Part shown: piece after piece, positions 47,492-57,491 of the stretch
How positions within the stretch are numbered: position 1 is the stretch's first letter
Layout of the letters: every line of letters begins with the position of its first letter
Assembly: GCF_964355755.1 (NCBI RefSeq)
Contig: NC_092675.1
Coordinates: 21,528,912 to 21,592,911, forward strand
DNA length: 64,000 bases
Direction: 5' to 3'
Source: Antedon mediterranea
Taxonomy: Eukaryota; Echinodermata; Crinoidea; Comatulida; Antedonidae
Made by a program: the position numbers and the translations under genes
The notes under the pieces: generated by a model
What the model saw: the letters and a program-made list of their open reading frames with translations, nothing else
The model's database searches: none
What the model was told of the DNA's origin: nothing

Positions 47492-50341
47492 ATGGAGTTT
47501 GAGGCTGAAAAATACCTTGCAGAGTGTGTTTCCTGGGAAAAATTTAATACGTTAAAAAAGCCAGATTTGTTGGCGTTGGGAAGGTATTTTGATCTGCATT
47601 TAAAACAGTCTACGAGAAAACAAGTTGTTAAAAATAAATTAATTGAAACCCTTGTAAGAGAAGAATACTTAGAAGAATCATGTTTAAAGGAAGTGATTGT
47701 GGTTGAGGAAGTAGAGAGTGAAGCTGTAAAATTAAAAGAATTAGAGTTACAAATGGCTAAGATGGAAATTGATAAAGAGAGAATGATGATGGAAATGGAA
47801 ATGGAGAGGGCAAAGCAAAAAGCAGATGTAGAGTTAGAGCTTGCGAAATTGCAGTACCAAATTGAAAGAGACATTATTGAGAGAGAGAGAGAAGGAAAAG
47901 TAAATGTTGCTAGTGCGCCTAATGCTTTCGATGCGTCTAAACACATTAGGCTTGTTCCAAAATTTCAGGAAACCGAAGTTGATAAATATTTTCAACACTT
48001 TGAAAAAATTGCGTACAGTATGAAGTGGCCGAAAGAAAAGTGGACCCTTCTGTTACAGAGTGTTTTCATAGGGAAAGCACGTGAAATTTATTCGGCTCTA
48101 CCCCTTCATGAATGTAGTGATTATGAAATAGTGAAGAAAGCAGTGCTCAGTGCTTACGAACTTGTGCCAGAAGCTTATCGACAAAGATTTAGAGATGCGA
48201 GGATACAGTGTGAACAAACGCATGTGAAGTTTGCCAGAGTTAAAGAGCAAATGTTTGATAGATGGGTTAGTTCTAAAGATGTAGAATTGAATTATGATAA
48301 TTTAAAGCAAATGATGTTAATAGAAGAATTTAAAAGGTGCATTCATGTTGATATTAAAATTCACCTTGATGAACGTAAAATTGATACATTGAAAGACGCA
48401 GCAGTATATGCCGATGACTATGCATTGACTCATAAATTAAGTGCGATAAACATAAATAATCCTAACCATGAGGATAAACCACGTGATTACAAACGGGTAT
48501 CTGATACTAAGAGACAGAGTCCGTTTAAGAGTAAGCGTTGGGATAAGCCTAAGGTATTAACATGTTACCATTGCAAAAAACCAGGACATGTTATGTCTCA
48601 ATGTTATTTTCTCAAACGTAACTCAAGTAACAAATCTTTTCTTCCAGTAGGATGTGCTACATTAAAAGGGGACACCAACAACATTTCAAAAGTAAATAAG
48701 CAAATTGAATGTAATAAAACTAATGAAAATTTTGCACCATTTATGTCAGAGGCACGGGTATCGCTTAAAGGTGATGATTGCTTTAAACGCATTAGGGTCA
48801 TGCGAGATACATGCTGTGCCCAATCTATGATGTTGGAAGGAGCTCTTTCTTTCGGTAAAAGTAGTTCTACGAGTATGACCGCGTTAATTCGAGGTGTGGG
48901 GATGAATGTTATTAATGTCCCGTTACACAAAGTAATAATTGATTCTGAATTAGTTAAAGGGGAAGCGATAATAGGTGTTGTACCGGAGCTTCCAGTAAAG
49001 GGAATTGATATGCTTTTGGGTAATGATTTGGCTGGCGGTAGGGTGTTACCTGAATTAATGATTAACGATAATTTAACTCGCACACTACAAGAGTCTAATG
49101 TGCTATGTGAAACTGGTACGCCCGACAATGATTGGGAATACCCCGCCTGCGCTGTAACACGTGCAATGACACAGAAAATTGAAGATAGAATGTCCGATAA
49201 CGATGGATTAGATTTAGAGGGGACATTCATGTCAAATCTAGAATTTTATAACCCAGGTGAAGATATCAAAAAGACAAAGTGCGACACTTCCGTAAATGTA
49301 GGGTCAGGTGAACCCAAAAGTAGAAAAAGAGAGCCTTTAAGTACAGAAATGTTGATCAAGGAACAAGAAGATGATTCATTTATACAGAAATTGGGGTCTA
49401 GGGTGTTACCTAAGGAGGAGGCGGCAAAACTACCGGTCTGCTTCTATAAAGAAAATAACGTTGTTATGAGAAAATGGAGGCCACGTCATGCACAGGTACA
49501 TGATGTGTGGGCTGTGGTACATCAAATTGTAGTCCCGAAAGTCTATCACGACGATGTAATAGGCATAGCCCATGACAACTCTATGTCAGGGCACTTGGGT
49601 GTTAGAAAAACACATGATAAAATTATTCAACATTTCTGGTGGCCATCTCTTAAAAAGGAAGTATCACGCTATTGCCGTTTGTGCCACATATGCCAGGTTG
49701 TGGGAAAGCCAAATAAGAAAATTCCGGTAGCACCGCTTAAGCCAATACCCGCTTTTGGGGAACCATTCAGCAAAGTTATGATAGATTGCGTTGGTCCATT
49801 GCCAAAAACAAAGTCCGGAAATCAATATCTCCTTACTATTATGTGCTGCTCTACGCGTTTTCCCGAAGCAGTCCCACTTAGAAATATTAATGCAGCAACG
49901 GTAGTCAAAGCTTTAATTAAATTCTTCACATTAGTTGGTTTGCCTACATCAATTCAATCTGACCAGGGCACTAATTTTAAATCAGGGTTATTCCAACAAA
50001 TTATGTTACAATTGGGCATAGAGCAATCAACATCTAGTGCGTATCACCCAGAGTCTCAAGGTGCTATAGAAAGATTTCACCAAACGTTAAAAAACATGTT
50101 AAGGGCATATTGTGTAGAGTTTCAAAGGGAATGGGACGAAGGGGTACATTTAGTTCTTTTTGCAGCCAGAGAATCTGTACAAGAAACATTAGGTTTCAGC
50201 CCATTTCAGTTGGTCTTCGGTCACTCCGTGCTGAAAGACAAGTGGCTCCAAGGAGAACTAAATAATGTAAATTTATTGGATTATGTATGTGACTTTAGGC
50301 ATAAACTTAACAGGGCGACCGTCATTGCTAAAGCAATTTAG
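47492..50341 (+). CDS. Gag-protease-integrase polyprotein of the Gmr1-like element
   Basis: The ATG at 47492 begins MEFEAEKYLAE, and the frame stays open to 50341 (949 aa). A long Glu/Lys coiled-coil stretch (about 90-145) precedes a capsid region with YRQRFRDAR and related text. The published proposal that vertebrate SCAN domains derive from Gmr1-type Gag fits the look of this region. A CCHC knuckle (CYHCKKPGHVMSQC) follows, then a protease-like RDTCCAQS site. The integrase has its zinc domain (GHLGVRKTHD...CRLCHICQ) and catalytic D, D, E residues in MIDCVGPL, QSDQGTNF and GAIERFHQ. The frame ends early: the expected integrase C-terminus continues in another frame from about 50335, after what looks like a one-base deletion. 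Confidence 0.88.
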   Translation: MEFEAEKYLAECVSWEKFNTLKKPDLLALGRYFDLHLKQSTRKQVVKNKLIETLVREEYLEESCLKEVIVVEEVESEAVKLKELELQMAKMEIDKERMMMEMEMERAKQKADVELELAKLQYQIERDIIEREREGKVNVASAPNAFDASKHIRLVPKFQETEVDKYFQHFEKIAYSMKWPKEKWTLLLQSVFIGKAREIYSALPLHECSDYEIVKKAVLSAYELVPEAYRQRFRDARIQCEQTHVKFARVKEQMFDRWVSSKDVELNYDNLKQMMLIEEFKRCIHVDIKIHLDERKIDTLKDAAVYADDYALTHKLSAININNPNHEDKPRDYKRVSDTKRQSPFKSKRWDKPKVLTCYHCKKPGHVMSQCYFLKRNSSNKSFLPVGCATLKGDTNNISKVNKQIECNKTNENFAPFMSEARVSLKGDDCFKRIRVMRDTCCAQSMMLEGALSFGKSSSTSMTALIRGVGMNVINVPLHKVIIDSELVKGEAIIGVVPELPVKGIDMLLGNDLAGGRVLPELMINDNLTRTLQESNVLCETGTPDNDWEYPACAVTRAMTQKIEDRMSDNDGLDLEGTFMSNLEFYNPGEDIKKTKCDTSVNVGSGEPKSRKREPLSTEMLIKEQEDDSFIQKLGSRVLPKEEAAKLPVCFYKENNVVMRKWRPRHAQVHDVWAVVHQIVVPKVYHDDVIGIAHDNSMSGHLGVRKTHDKIIQHFWWPSLKKEVSRYCRLCHICQVVGKPNKKIPVAPLKPIPAFGEPFSKVMIDCVGPLPKTKSGNQYLLTIMCCSTRFPEAVPLRNINAATVVKALIKFFTLVGLPTSIQSDQGTNFKSGLFQQIMLQLGIEQSTSSAYHPESQGAIERFHQTLKNMLRAYCVEFQREWDEGVHLVLFAARESVQETLGFSPFQLVFGHSVLKDKWLQGELNNVNLLDYVCDFRHKLNRATVIAKAI

Positions 50342-50553
50342 TAAAAGCACAAACTAAGATGAAAACTTGGTATGATAAAAATGCAAAAAGCAGGGTTTTT
50401 AAACCTGGGGACAAAGTTTTGACGTTGTTTCCCATTCAGGGGAGCCCAATGCAAGCGCGATTTCACGGTCCATACGAAATCGACTCAAAAATAAATGATC
50501 TAAATTATGTCATAAATACACCAGGGAGACGGAAGAGTAGACAATTATGTCAC
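50335..50553 (+). pseudogene. Frame-shifted integrase C-terminus of the Gmr1-like element (first part)
   Basis: In a frame different from the main ORF it reads AQTKMKTWYDKNA, FKPGDKVLTLF and the GPY/F-type FHGPYEID box, then stops being homologous at 50553, where the BEL element begins. The remainder of the module lies beyond the BEL element, from 57106. Confidence 0.8.
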
Positions 50554-51303
50554 TGTAAGACACAAAAAAGAATACACTGCGTCCTCACTGTTGTTATACG
50601 ACTCAATCTCAAACTTTAATGCAACGTAAAATATGGTACACACGAAACATTAATTTGTATGGTATTTGGTTCGAAATCTGTAAGATATAATAATAACTCG
50701 CAAGTTAAGCAATTGCTATAGCGCCATCTATAATGGAAATCACTCAAGCGTGACGACCGATCTACGCTACAATCAGTACGATCGGACAAAATGAATACGC
50801 TATAAATAACTAAACTATAGGAATACCGTCAGCGGTGGTTCTAAACAATGTAACTAACCACATAACACATGAAATATAAACAATATGATTATCAAATTCT
50901 ATGTTAATAAATCCAGGTGATCTGTAAATATATCTACGTACGTTAACATGTTATTTCTGTATACTAGCTATCATTATACAAGTTTGCGTACGTAACATTT
51001 ACACAAGATGGATGCCAAAGGCGAAAACTACATGCATCCTCATCAACACTTATGCATAAACTAATTATAAATATTATAACAGTATAACGTTGATTCTGAT
51101 TATGATCTAACAATGATTAGCTATACTAATACTCACTCTTGAGCTCTCAATTAACAACCGAAAATTAAACTGTAGTTAACAATAATATGCCGTGTCTCAG
51201 AAAATCACACACGTGCGTCTATTACTGCTTCTCGTTACCTACACTAACATAAAAAATCACAACATAAATATAGAGGGCGTACTTCAATATCCTAAACGAT
51301 ACA
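50554..51303 (-). repeat. 3' LTR of the BEL/Pao element
   Basis: It is 750 bp. On the element's strand it starts TGTATCGTTTAGG and ends GTGTCTTACA. The other LTR is at 56353-57105. Confidence 0.92.
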
Positions 51304-51328
51304 CTCCCCCACCAAAAACAACACTAAA

Positions 51329-54300
51329 CTATTGTTCTTCAATTGGAAGGATTACAACTAATCGTTGCACAGCTCGTTTTAATGTTGTTACTAAACCATT
51401 TTCTGTATGAACTCGAACTTCCGCATTCCTCACTCTATCATCAGTACTTTGGTATGTCTCTGTTACCCTGCCTAATCTCCATTTACCTCTAACTGCATTA
51501 CTATCTTGTATCAACACAACGTCACCCTTCTTCACATCACGTCTTATGGTATGCCATTTCTGTCTTATAATCAATGAAGGAAAATAATCCCGCGTCCACT
51601 TCTTCCAAAACCCATTTACCAAGCATTGTATGAACTTCAGTCGATCCTTAATGCTTACGTTATCACTCCATGGTTCATCTGGTACCTTTCCAGTAGATCT
51701 GCCCAACAATAAATCATTTGGAGACAGATATGACCCATCCTGTGGATCTGTAGGATGCTTTCCAATCGGCCTCTCATTTGTTAAATTCGCTACTTCAAAC
51801 ATAACAGTCTGAAGTTCACTGAAGGCAAGCACCTGTCCACCGATTGCATGACTAAGCGCTTTCTTAATCCCTCTAATCAGACTCTCAGTCACTCCATTCT
51901 GCCAGGGAGCATCAGGTGTAGAAAACTTCCACGTTGTGCCATGGTTCACCCCAAAACTCTTCAACTGTTTGGCTGCTGCACTCAGCTGTGTCCCAGCATC
52001 GCTGTATACTTCTTTGGGGTATCCTCGAAGTGAAACGAACTTTCTGAACACTTGCAGGAACGCGTCTGTACTATAGTCAGTGGCTATGTCGATGTAGACT
52101 GCTCTCGTCACAAAACAATCAAAAACTACACCGTATGCCTTTCCTCGAGCTCGCTTGTTAACTTCACCTCTTGTTGTGAATGGCCCAAATAAATCAACCC
52201 CTATATACATCCATGGTGGTGATGGTTTCAGTCGAGTAATTGGTAATGGTCCCATTTTCTGAGCTGCAGTGTTTTTCTCAAACCGCCTACAAGTTACACA
52301 ATGGTACTTAATGCTTTTGACCATTCTCTGTACGTCAATTATCCAGTATTTCGATCGAATCTTGGCAACGATTGACTGCACTCCCAAATGCCCTTTACTA
52401 TGGATTTCTTTAGCGTATAGTTTCGTAAAAGCGTTATCGTATGGCAACAAAGGTACTTCTTGCTTATTGTAGCTGAAATGTACGTTTCGACTTATTCTTT
52501 CTCCCACAACAATTACTCCATCTTCACGAATCTTAGGCCCCAAGCGAGCGTATGTCTTGTCAAATTTAGTTTTATCTTTGGATAATAGATTTATCATTAT
52601 TTTCTGCGATTCCTTTATCCAGAAATGTTCCGCACCTTTAGTATCCTTGACCTCGATCTCTTCTAATATACTCTTTAGTCTCCTTTTCTCATACACTTTG
52701 AGAACTCTGGCAGTCACCCTTAACAACTTCTGATACTTGCTCTGCCGTCTAATTATTCTATCAGCTAATGAGTCTTCCTCTTCGATGTTCACTGCCATGA
52801 CTATCTTCACTCGTTCTGGAAGGGTCTTTATATTACAACTTTGTTCAATTGGCCAATTCTCAACTGGCTGTCGCAAAAACTCTGGTCCCCTTTGCCACTC
52901 ACTATTTGGCCCAATCTGGGATGGATTCATTCCTCGTGTGATTGCGTCCGCTATATTAACCTCTCCTCTACACCACCACCAATCTTGAGGTTCCGTGTCT
53001 TGTTGTATCTCCCCGATTCTTGTGGCGGCAAATGTTTTGAACCCATAGCTTTGTTTTTGTACCATGGCTTGTACAATCTCGCTGTCTACAACATAAAAAA
53101 CTTGGTCAAACATAATTCTCGTCTCATTTATGATATATTGTGCCAATCTCTTACTCATCACCGCTGCACTTAGCTCCAATCGCACCACGCTAATAATCTC
53201 TATTGGAGCAACCCTGCTTTTACTGGCAACGATTTTAGATGAAAATTGTCCGTCCCACTGTTCGTAACGGACGTATGCCACTGCGCCTAACGCCTTCTCG
53301 GACGCATCAGAAAACATAATCAAACTTGGTAATATGCCCGGCTTTGCATCCAACGGTTTAACGCATCTCCTAAATTCGACGCTTGATGTTGTACTTAAAT
53401 CTTCAAATAAATCTATCCACTCCGCCCTCTCGCTCATGTTTATAGCTTCATCCCACTCTAATTTAGCTCCCCACAGCTTTCGAAGTAGAATCTTTGCCCT
53501 CACGGTGATTGGAGTTATCAACCCCAAAGGATCATACACAGAATTGATTTTGCTTAGGCATATACGTTTGGTTAACACTTCTGGTATCTCCTTGAAGGTA
53601 CGAACGTTGTCCGTGAACGCAAGAACGTCATCACCTGGTTTCCAACTGATTCCTAACACCTTCTCTTCCTTTGGATTCCATGTTTCTTCAAGCTTTTCTC
53701 TTCCCGAGAATATCCAATGCTTTATGGCGAAATTTCCTGGCTGTATTAATTTCTCTCTTTCTTCCGCTCGTTGCCTTGCTTTCTTTGCGGATTCTTCACA
53801 CTCCAGAATGTCATCCACATAAACATTGTTTAAAACTGTCTCTGCGGCTTCAGGTGTTGACAGTTTCCCTGCTTTTGCCGTTTTCCTCAAAGCCACTGTT
53901 GCTATGGTGGCAGATGGACGGTCTCCAAAATTTACAGCAGTCACGCAATAGGTTTTTGGTAGGGTATTCTGGTTCAAATCTCTCCAGAGAAACCGATGAC
54001 AGTGCTGGTCCAGCTGGGTGATAGCAACACTATGATACATCTTTCTTATGTCACCTACCAGTGCATGAGGTTTTTCTCTGAATCTCAGTAGAACAGCTAA
54101 CAAGTCATTAACAAGGTCGGGTCCTTTGGCCCAATAGTCGTTAAGAACATGTCCCTTGTAGGCCGCACTGCTATTAAAGACGATTCGCACTGGGGTGCTG
54201 GAACTATCAGGCTTTTCTACTGCATGGTGAGAAATATAATGTATTGGTCCTTTGTATTCTTGCAATTCCATTTCCTTTATTTCTCTCGCCACCCCTCGTT

Positions 54301-55483
54301 TCAACATATCTGCTATTTGCTCTTCGTATATCTTTTTCTTTGCTGAGTCTTTCATTAATCTTTTCTCTAGCGCTGCTAACTTCGCCACCGCCACTTTTTT
54401 GTTATCTGGTAGATTGTTTGGGTCTTTGATCCAAGGGTACCTTGCGGTCCATTTACCTGCTTCATACAGTAAGTTGTCTTCTATCAACTTTAATTCACGT
54501 TCTTCTTTCAGAGTGTACTTCTGCGCTCCACTGGGGCATTTGCCACATCGACACGAACCACATTTAGGCTGACAGTTAACCCCCATACTTTCTATCGTCA
54601 GAAAGTCGTCAAAGGACGTTGTCTTAACATAGTTCACTAGTATTCCTGCCCCTTCTTCCCATTCGATAGAAGGATGAGACCCTCCAATACACTGACCAAA
54701 CTGGTTTTTCAGTAGAACTAGATGACCACATGCCTTGATCTTCGTCGGATGGTAACCAGCATACTCGTATCCAACTAACAAGTCGACCTCTCCAGTTGGT
54801 CTCTTGACCTGCTCAGGATATACATTAAGTATTTTGGCGAGGTTTTCTAAGTTCTGATTGCCAATTTTTGCCGTTATCTTCGGAATCCCATAGGCTTCTA
54901 CTGCAACACAGTTTCCCATATTATCATTCAGTAATATTTTATATTTCATGCTGTCGATGCATTCGGTTTGCCCGCCTACTTTGGTCATGCTTATTTTCAC
55001 TGGCCTTCCCTTTGCCTTTATGCGTTTGGCCGCATCATGTGTGATTAATGACGCCGTCGCACAACTATCCCAAAGAGTGTTGAGCTCGTTCTTGCCGCTC
55101 CTCACTTTCATCAATTGTAACAAACAAGGGTCAGATTTCATCTGTAAGCTATTTTCAAGGGACGACACTGTCGGAATTGGTTCTGTGTTCTGAGTCTGCT
55201 GATGTAACAGCTTGTGATGAAGTCTCCTGCAACCATCCGTATCGCATTGCTTCTTCCCTTTACACTTAGCAATGATGTGGCCGGCTGTTAGGCAGCAGAA
55301 ACATGCTCGGTTTTCTTTCAAGATGTTCAGCCTCTCATCCACAGATTTGTTCAAGAAGGTTCGACAATTCTTGGTTTCGTGTTGACTTTCTTTGTGTAGA
55401 AGGCACTTTGGTCTGCTAGATATTTCTACCATGTGCATCGATGCGGCTGCTTTGGTGGGTTGGTTTGTCCGTATTGCCCCCAA
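51329..55483 (-). CDS. BEL/Pao Pol polyprotein (protease, RT, RNase H, integrase)
   Basis: One open frame of 1384 aa. Near the start are Cys/His modules (CLLHKESQHETKNC, CFCCLTAGHIIAKC), then an aspartic-protease-like LWDSCATASLI site. The reverse transcriptase follows, with GDIRKMYHSV and the catalytic NVYVDDILE box, then an RNase H-like region (FSDASEKALGAVAY). The integrase has a zinc domain (GHLGVQSIV...CVTCRRF) and catalytic D, D, E in GVDLFGPF, YSDAGTQL and NGVTESLIRG. Domain order and motifs are typical of BEL/Pao. It overlaps the gag frame by about 68 nt in another frame, so it is probably expressed by frameshifting. No internal stop is present. Confidence 0.92.
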   Translation of the reverse strand: MGAIRTNQPTKAAASMHMVEISSRPKCLLHKESQHETKNCRTFLNKSVDERLNILKENRACFCCLTAGHIIAKCKGKKQCDTDGCRRLHHKLLHQQTQNTEPIPTVSSLENSLQMKSDPCLLQLMKVRSGKNELNTLWDSCATASLITHDAAKRIKAKGRPVKISMTKVGGQTECIDSMKYKILLNDNMGNCVAVEAYGIPKITAKIGNQNLENLAKILNVYPEQVKRPTGEVDLLVGYEYAGYHPTKIKACGHLVLLKNQFGQCIGGSHPSIEWEEGAGILVNYVKTTSFDDFLTIESMGVNCQPKCGSCRCGKCPSGAQKYTLKEERELKLIEDNLLYEAGKWTARYPWIKDPNNLPDNKKVAVAKLAALEKRLMKDSAKKKIYEEQIADMLKRGVAREIKEMELQEYKGPIHYISHHAVEKPDSSSTPVRIVFNSSAAYKGHVLNDYWAKGPDLVNDLLAVLLRFREKPHALVGDIRKMYHSVAITQLDQHCHRFLWRDLNQNTLPKTYCVTAVNFGDRPSATIATVALRKTAKAGKLSTPEAAETVLNNVYVDDILECEESAKKARQRAEEREKLIQPGNFAIKHWIFSGREKLEETWNPKEEKVLGISWKPGDDVLAFTDNVRTFKEIPEVLTKRICLSKINSVYDPLGLITPITVRAKILLRKLWGAKLEWDEAINMSERAEWIDLFEDLSTTSSVEFRRCVKPLDAKPGILPSLIMFSDASEKALGAVAYVRYEQWDGQFSSKIVASKSRVAPIEIISVVRLELSAAVMSKRLAQYIINETRIMFDQVFYVVDSEIVQAMVQKQSYGFKTFAATRIGEIQQDTEPQDWWWCRGEVNIADAITRGMNPSQIGPNSEWQRGPEFLRQPVENWPIEQSCNIKTLPERVKIVMAVNIEEEDSLADRIIRRQSKYQKLLRVTARVLKVYEKRRLKSILEEIEVKDTKGAEHFWIKESQKIMINLLSKDKTKFDKTYARLGPKIREDGVIVVGERISRNVHFSYNKQEVPLLPYDNAFTKLYAKEIHSKGHLGVQSIVAKIRSKYWIIDVQRMVKSIKYHCVTCRRFEKNTAAQKMGPLPITRLKPSPPWMYIGVDLFGPFTTRGEVNKRARGKAYGVVFDCFVTRAVYIDIATDYSTDAFLQVFRKFVSLRGYPKEVYSDAGTQLSAAAKQLKSFGVNHGTTWKFSTPDAPWQNGVTESLIRGIKKALSHAIGGQVLAFSELQTVMFEVANLTNERPIGKHPTDPQDGSYLSPNDLLLGRSTGKVPDEPWSDNVSIKDRLKFIQCLVNGFWKKWTRDYFPSLIIRQKWHTIRRDVKKGDVVLIQDSNAVRGKWRLGRVTETYQSTDDRVRNAEVRVHTENGLVTTLKRAVQRLVVILPIEEQ

Positions 55484-56318
55484 ATTTCAGTAGTTCTGGG
55501 AATCTATCAGTTTTATCGACACCGTTGGCTTCTTCATGCATATGTCGGACCCATCTTCCAAACACTGATGGTGGTAGTTTCTTTTCTATCTCTCCCACCA
55601 CCTTGGAATTAGATATTTCTCTTTCTAGTCCTGCTCTTTTCAGGTCGTGATAACTTGCTTCCACTTTGTCGATATATGTCACTAGTTTGTTATCTTCGCC
55701 ATCTTTAATTTCTCGTTTCTGTTCTAATTCACTTACAATTGTATCTACTAATTTCACTTTGTCGCCATATCTCTCGTCAAGCCTTTCCCACATTAAATCA
55801 ATATTATCTTCAACTGGTCCCAGAATTTTTAGCGGTGCTTGCCCTAGAGTTTGCCTCAAGGCAAACGACAATTGTTTAGGATGTGTCACAGGAATCACGA
55901 AAGTCTTGAAGTCCTCCTTAAATCTAGCGTATCTTCTAACGTTACCTTCAAATCTAGGCAAATCCATCTTTTTTAGTTGCAGTGTTGATCGCTTTTCCTT
56001 TGGATCTCGTTCATCTTCCTGAACTTTCACTGGTGGGTTTACGTTAGCTTTATATTTGATAACACCACGACGGACGTCGTTGAATCTGTTCTGTACCTCT
56101 TCTATCCATGCTGCTTGTTCAGCATCTTCTGGATCTTCTATTTTCATTTGAATCTCTACATGTAAGTCTTGGATTTTCTTCCAGATCTCAGTCATATCTA
56201 CAATCAGAATCTCTAGATATTCTACCGGACTGGACTCTTCCATTGCTTGCTGTATTGTCTTTATGACTCTGGTCATAGCACCTTTCTGCACACTACGTCT
56301 TCTTTTTATCTCATCCAT
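55416..56318 (-). CDS. BEL/Pao Gag
   Basis: The first good ATG (56318) begins MDEIKRRRSVQKGAM just inside the 5' LTR; the frame runs 300 codons and overlaps the start of pol. It has the features of the family's Gag: an N-terminal helical region, a basic LKKMDLPRFEG block, then FKEDFKTFV and a C-terminal LPPSVFGRWVRHM stretch. The usual zinc-knuckle region is read in the pol frame. I chose this ATG because upstream codons in the frame lie in the LTR. Confidence 0.85.
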   Translation of the reverse strand: MDEIKRRRSVQKGAMTRVIKTIQQAMEESSPVEYLEILIVDMTEIWKKIQDLHVEIQMKIEDPEDAEQAAWIEEVQNRFNDVRRGVIKYKANVNPPVKVQEDERDPKEKRSTLQLKKMDLPRFEGNVRRYARFKEDFKTFVIPVTHPKQLSFALRQTLGQAPLKILGPVEDNIDLMWERLDERYGDKVKLVDTIVSELEQKREIKDGEDNKLVTYIDKVEASYHDLKRAGLEREISNSKVVGEIEKKLPPSVFGRWVRHMHEEANGVDKTDRFPELLKFGGNTDKPTHQSSRIDAHGRNI

Positions 56319-56352
56319 TTCAATGGATTGTAGTAAAGATAGGAATTTCGAA

Positions 56353-57105
56353 CGTAAGACACAAAAAAGAATACACTGCGTCCTCACTGTTGTTATACGA
56401 CTCAATCTCAAACTTTAATGCAACGTAAAATATGGTACACACGAAACATTAATTTGTATGGTATTTGGTTCGAAATCTGTAAGATATAATAATAATAACT
56501 CGCAAGTTAAGCAATTGCTATAGCGCCATCTATAATGGAAATCACTCAAGCGTGACGACCGATCTACGCTACAATCAGTACGATCGGACAAAATGAATAC
56601 GCTATAAATAACTAAACTATAGGAATACCGTCAGCGGTGGTTCTAAACAATGTAACTAACCACATAACACATGAAATATAAACAATATGATTATCAAATT
56701 CTATGTTAATAAATCCAGGTGATCTGTAAATATATCTACGTACGTTAACATGTTATTTCTGTATACTAGCTATCATTATACAAGTTTGCGTACGTAACAT
56801 TTACACAAGATGGATGCCAAAGGCGAAAACTACATGCATCCTCATCAACACTTATGCATAAACTAATTATAAATATTATAACAGTATAACGTTGATTCTG
56901 ATTATGATCTAACAATGATTAGCTATACTAATACTCACTCTTGAGCTCTCAATTAACAACCGAAAATTAAACTGTAGTTAACAATAATATGCCGTGTCTC
57001 AGAAAATCACACACGTGCGTCTATTACTGCTTCTCGTTACCTACACTAACATAAAAAATCACAACATAAATATAGAGGGCGTACTTCAATATCCTAAACG
57101 ATACA
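56353..57105 (-). repeat. 5' LTR of the BEL/Pao element
   Basis: It is 753 bp, identical by eye to the 3' LTR except for a longer ATA run near 56490 and the base at the inner edge. Confidence 0.9.
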
Positions 57106-57491
57106 GTCACATTAATATGCTTAAAGAATATGCCGAACATGTTTCTCGCGATGTAAAACCAAATTGTGCGGCTGTAGCTTGTAACAATGACGGTGGCTCT
57201 CACAATGATTTAAAAGAAAAGGGCAAGGAATATGATTTAAAACTAAGCAACTCTGATGTAATGAACAATTTACAACAAAAGTTAACTCATTTATCAATAG
57301 AACAACAGAGTCAATTGAGTACACTTGTGAATAAATGGAACGGTATCTTTTCTGACACCCCTAGTGTAACAAATGCTGCAATCCATGATATCATTGTTGG
57401 GGATACACAACCTATTAAGCAACATCCTTACAGGGTGAATCCAATTAAAATGAAGTATCTCCATAAGGAAATTGAATATAATTTATGTTAA
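57106..57491 (+). pseudogene. Continuation of the Gmr1-like integrase end and RT N-terminus
   Basis: After the second copy of the GTCAC target duplication the Gmr1 coding resumes (NMLKEYAEHV), then runs through a linker to FSDTPSVTNAAIHDIIVGD and KQHPYRVNPIKMKYL, the usual entry into a Ty3/Gypsy RT. The frame stops at 57491, where an out-of-frame change separates it from the main RT frame. Confidence 0.8.

Larger units (their letters stand above)
50554..57105 (-). mobile_element. Complete BEL/Pao LTR retrotransposon inserted antisense in the Gmr1-like element
   Basis: It has LTRs at 56353-57105 (5') and 50554-51303 (3'), a 5-bp target duplication GTCAC at 50549-50553 and 57106-57110, and a polypurine tract GGTGGGGGAG at 51304-51313. 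The gag and pol frames are open and overlap. The LTRs differ by one trinucleotide unit (ATA) and about one end base by eye. It is intact by inspection and may be a recently active copy. It post-dates the host element that it interrupts. Confidence 0.92.

Noticed and set aside
47455-49230. Antisense frames over the Gmr1-like gag
   Set aside because: They are mirror frames of the strongly coding + strand with no domains of their own.
53334-54572. Plus-strand frames over the BEL/Pao pol
   Set aside because: They are shadows of the 1384-aa minus-strand Pol.
56994-57110. Start of the + strand frame before the Gmr1 continuation
   Set aside because: This part is read from the BEL LTR and only by chance joins the Gmr1 frame after 57106.
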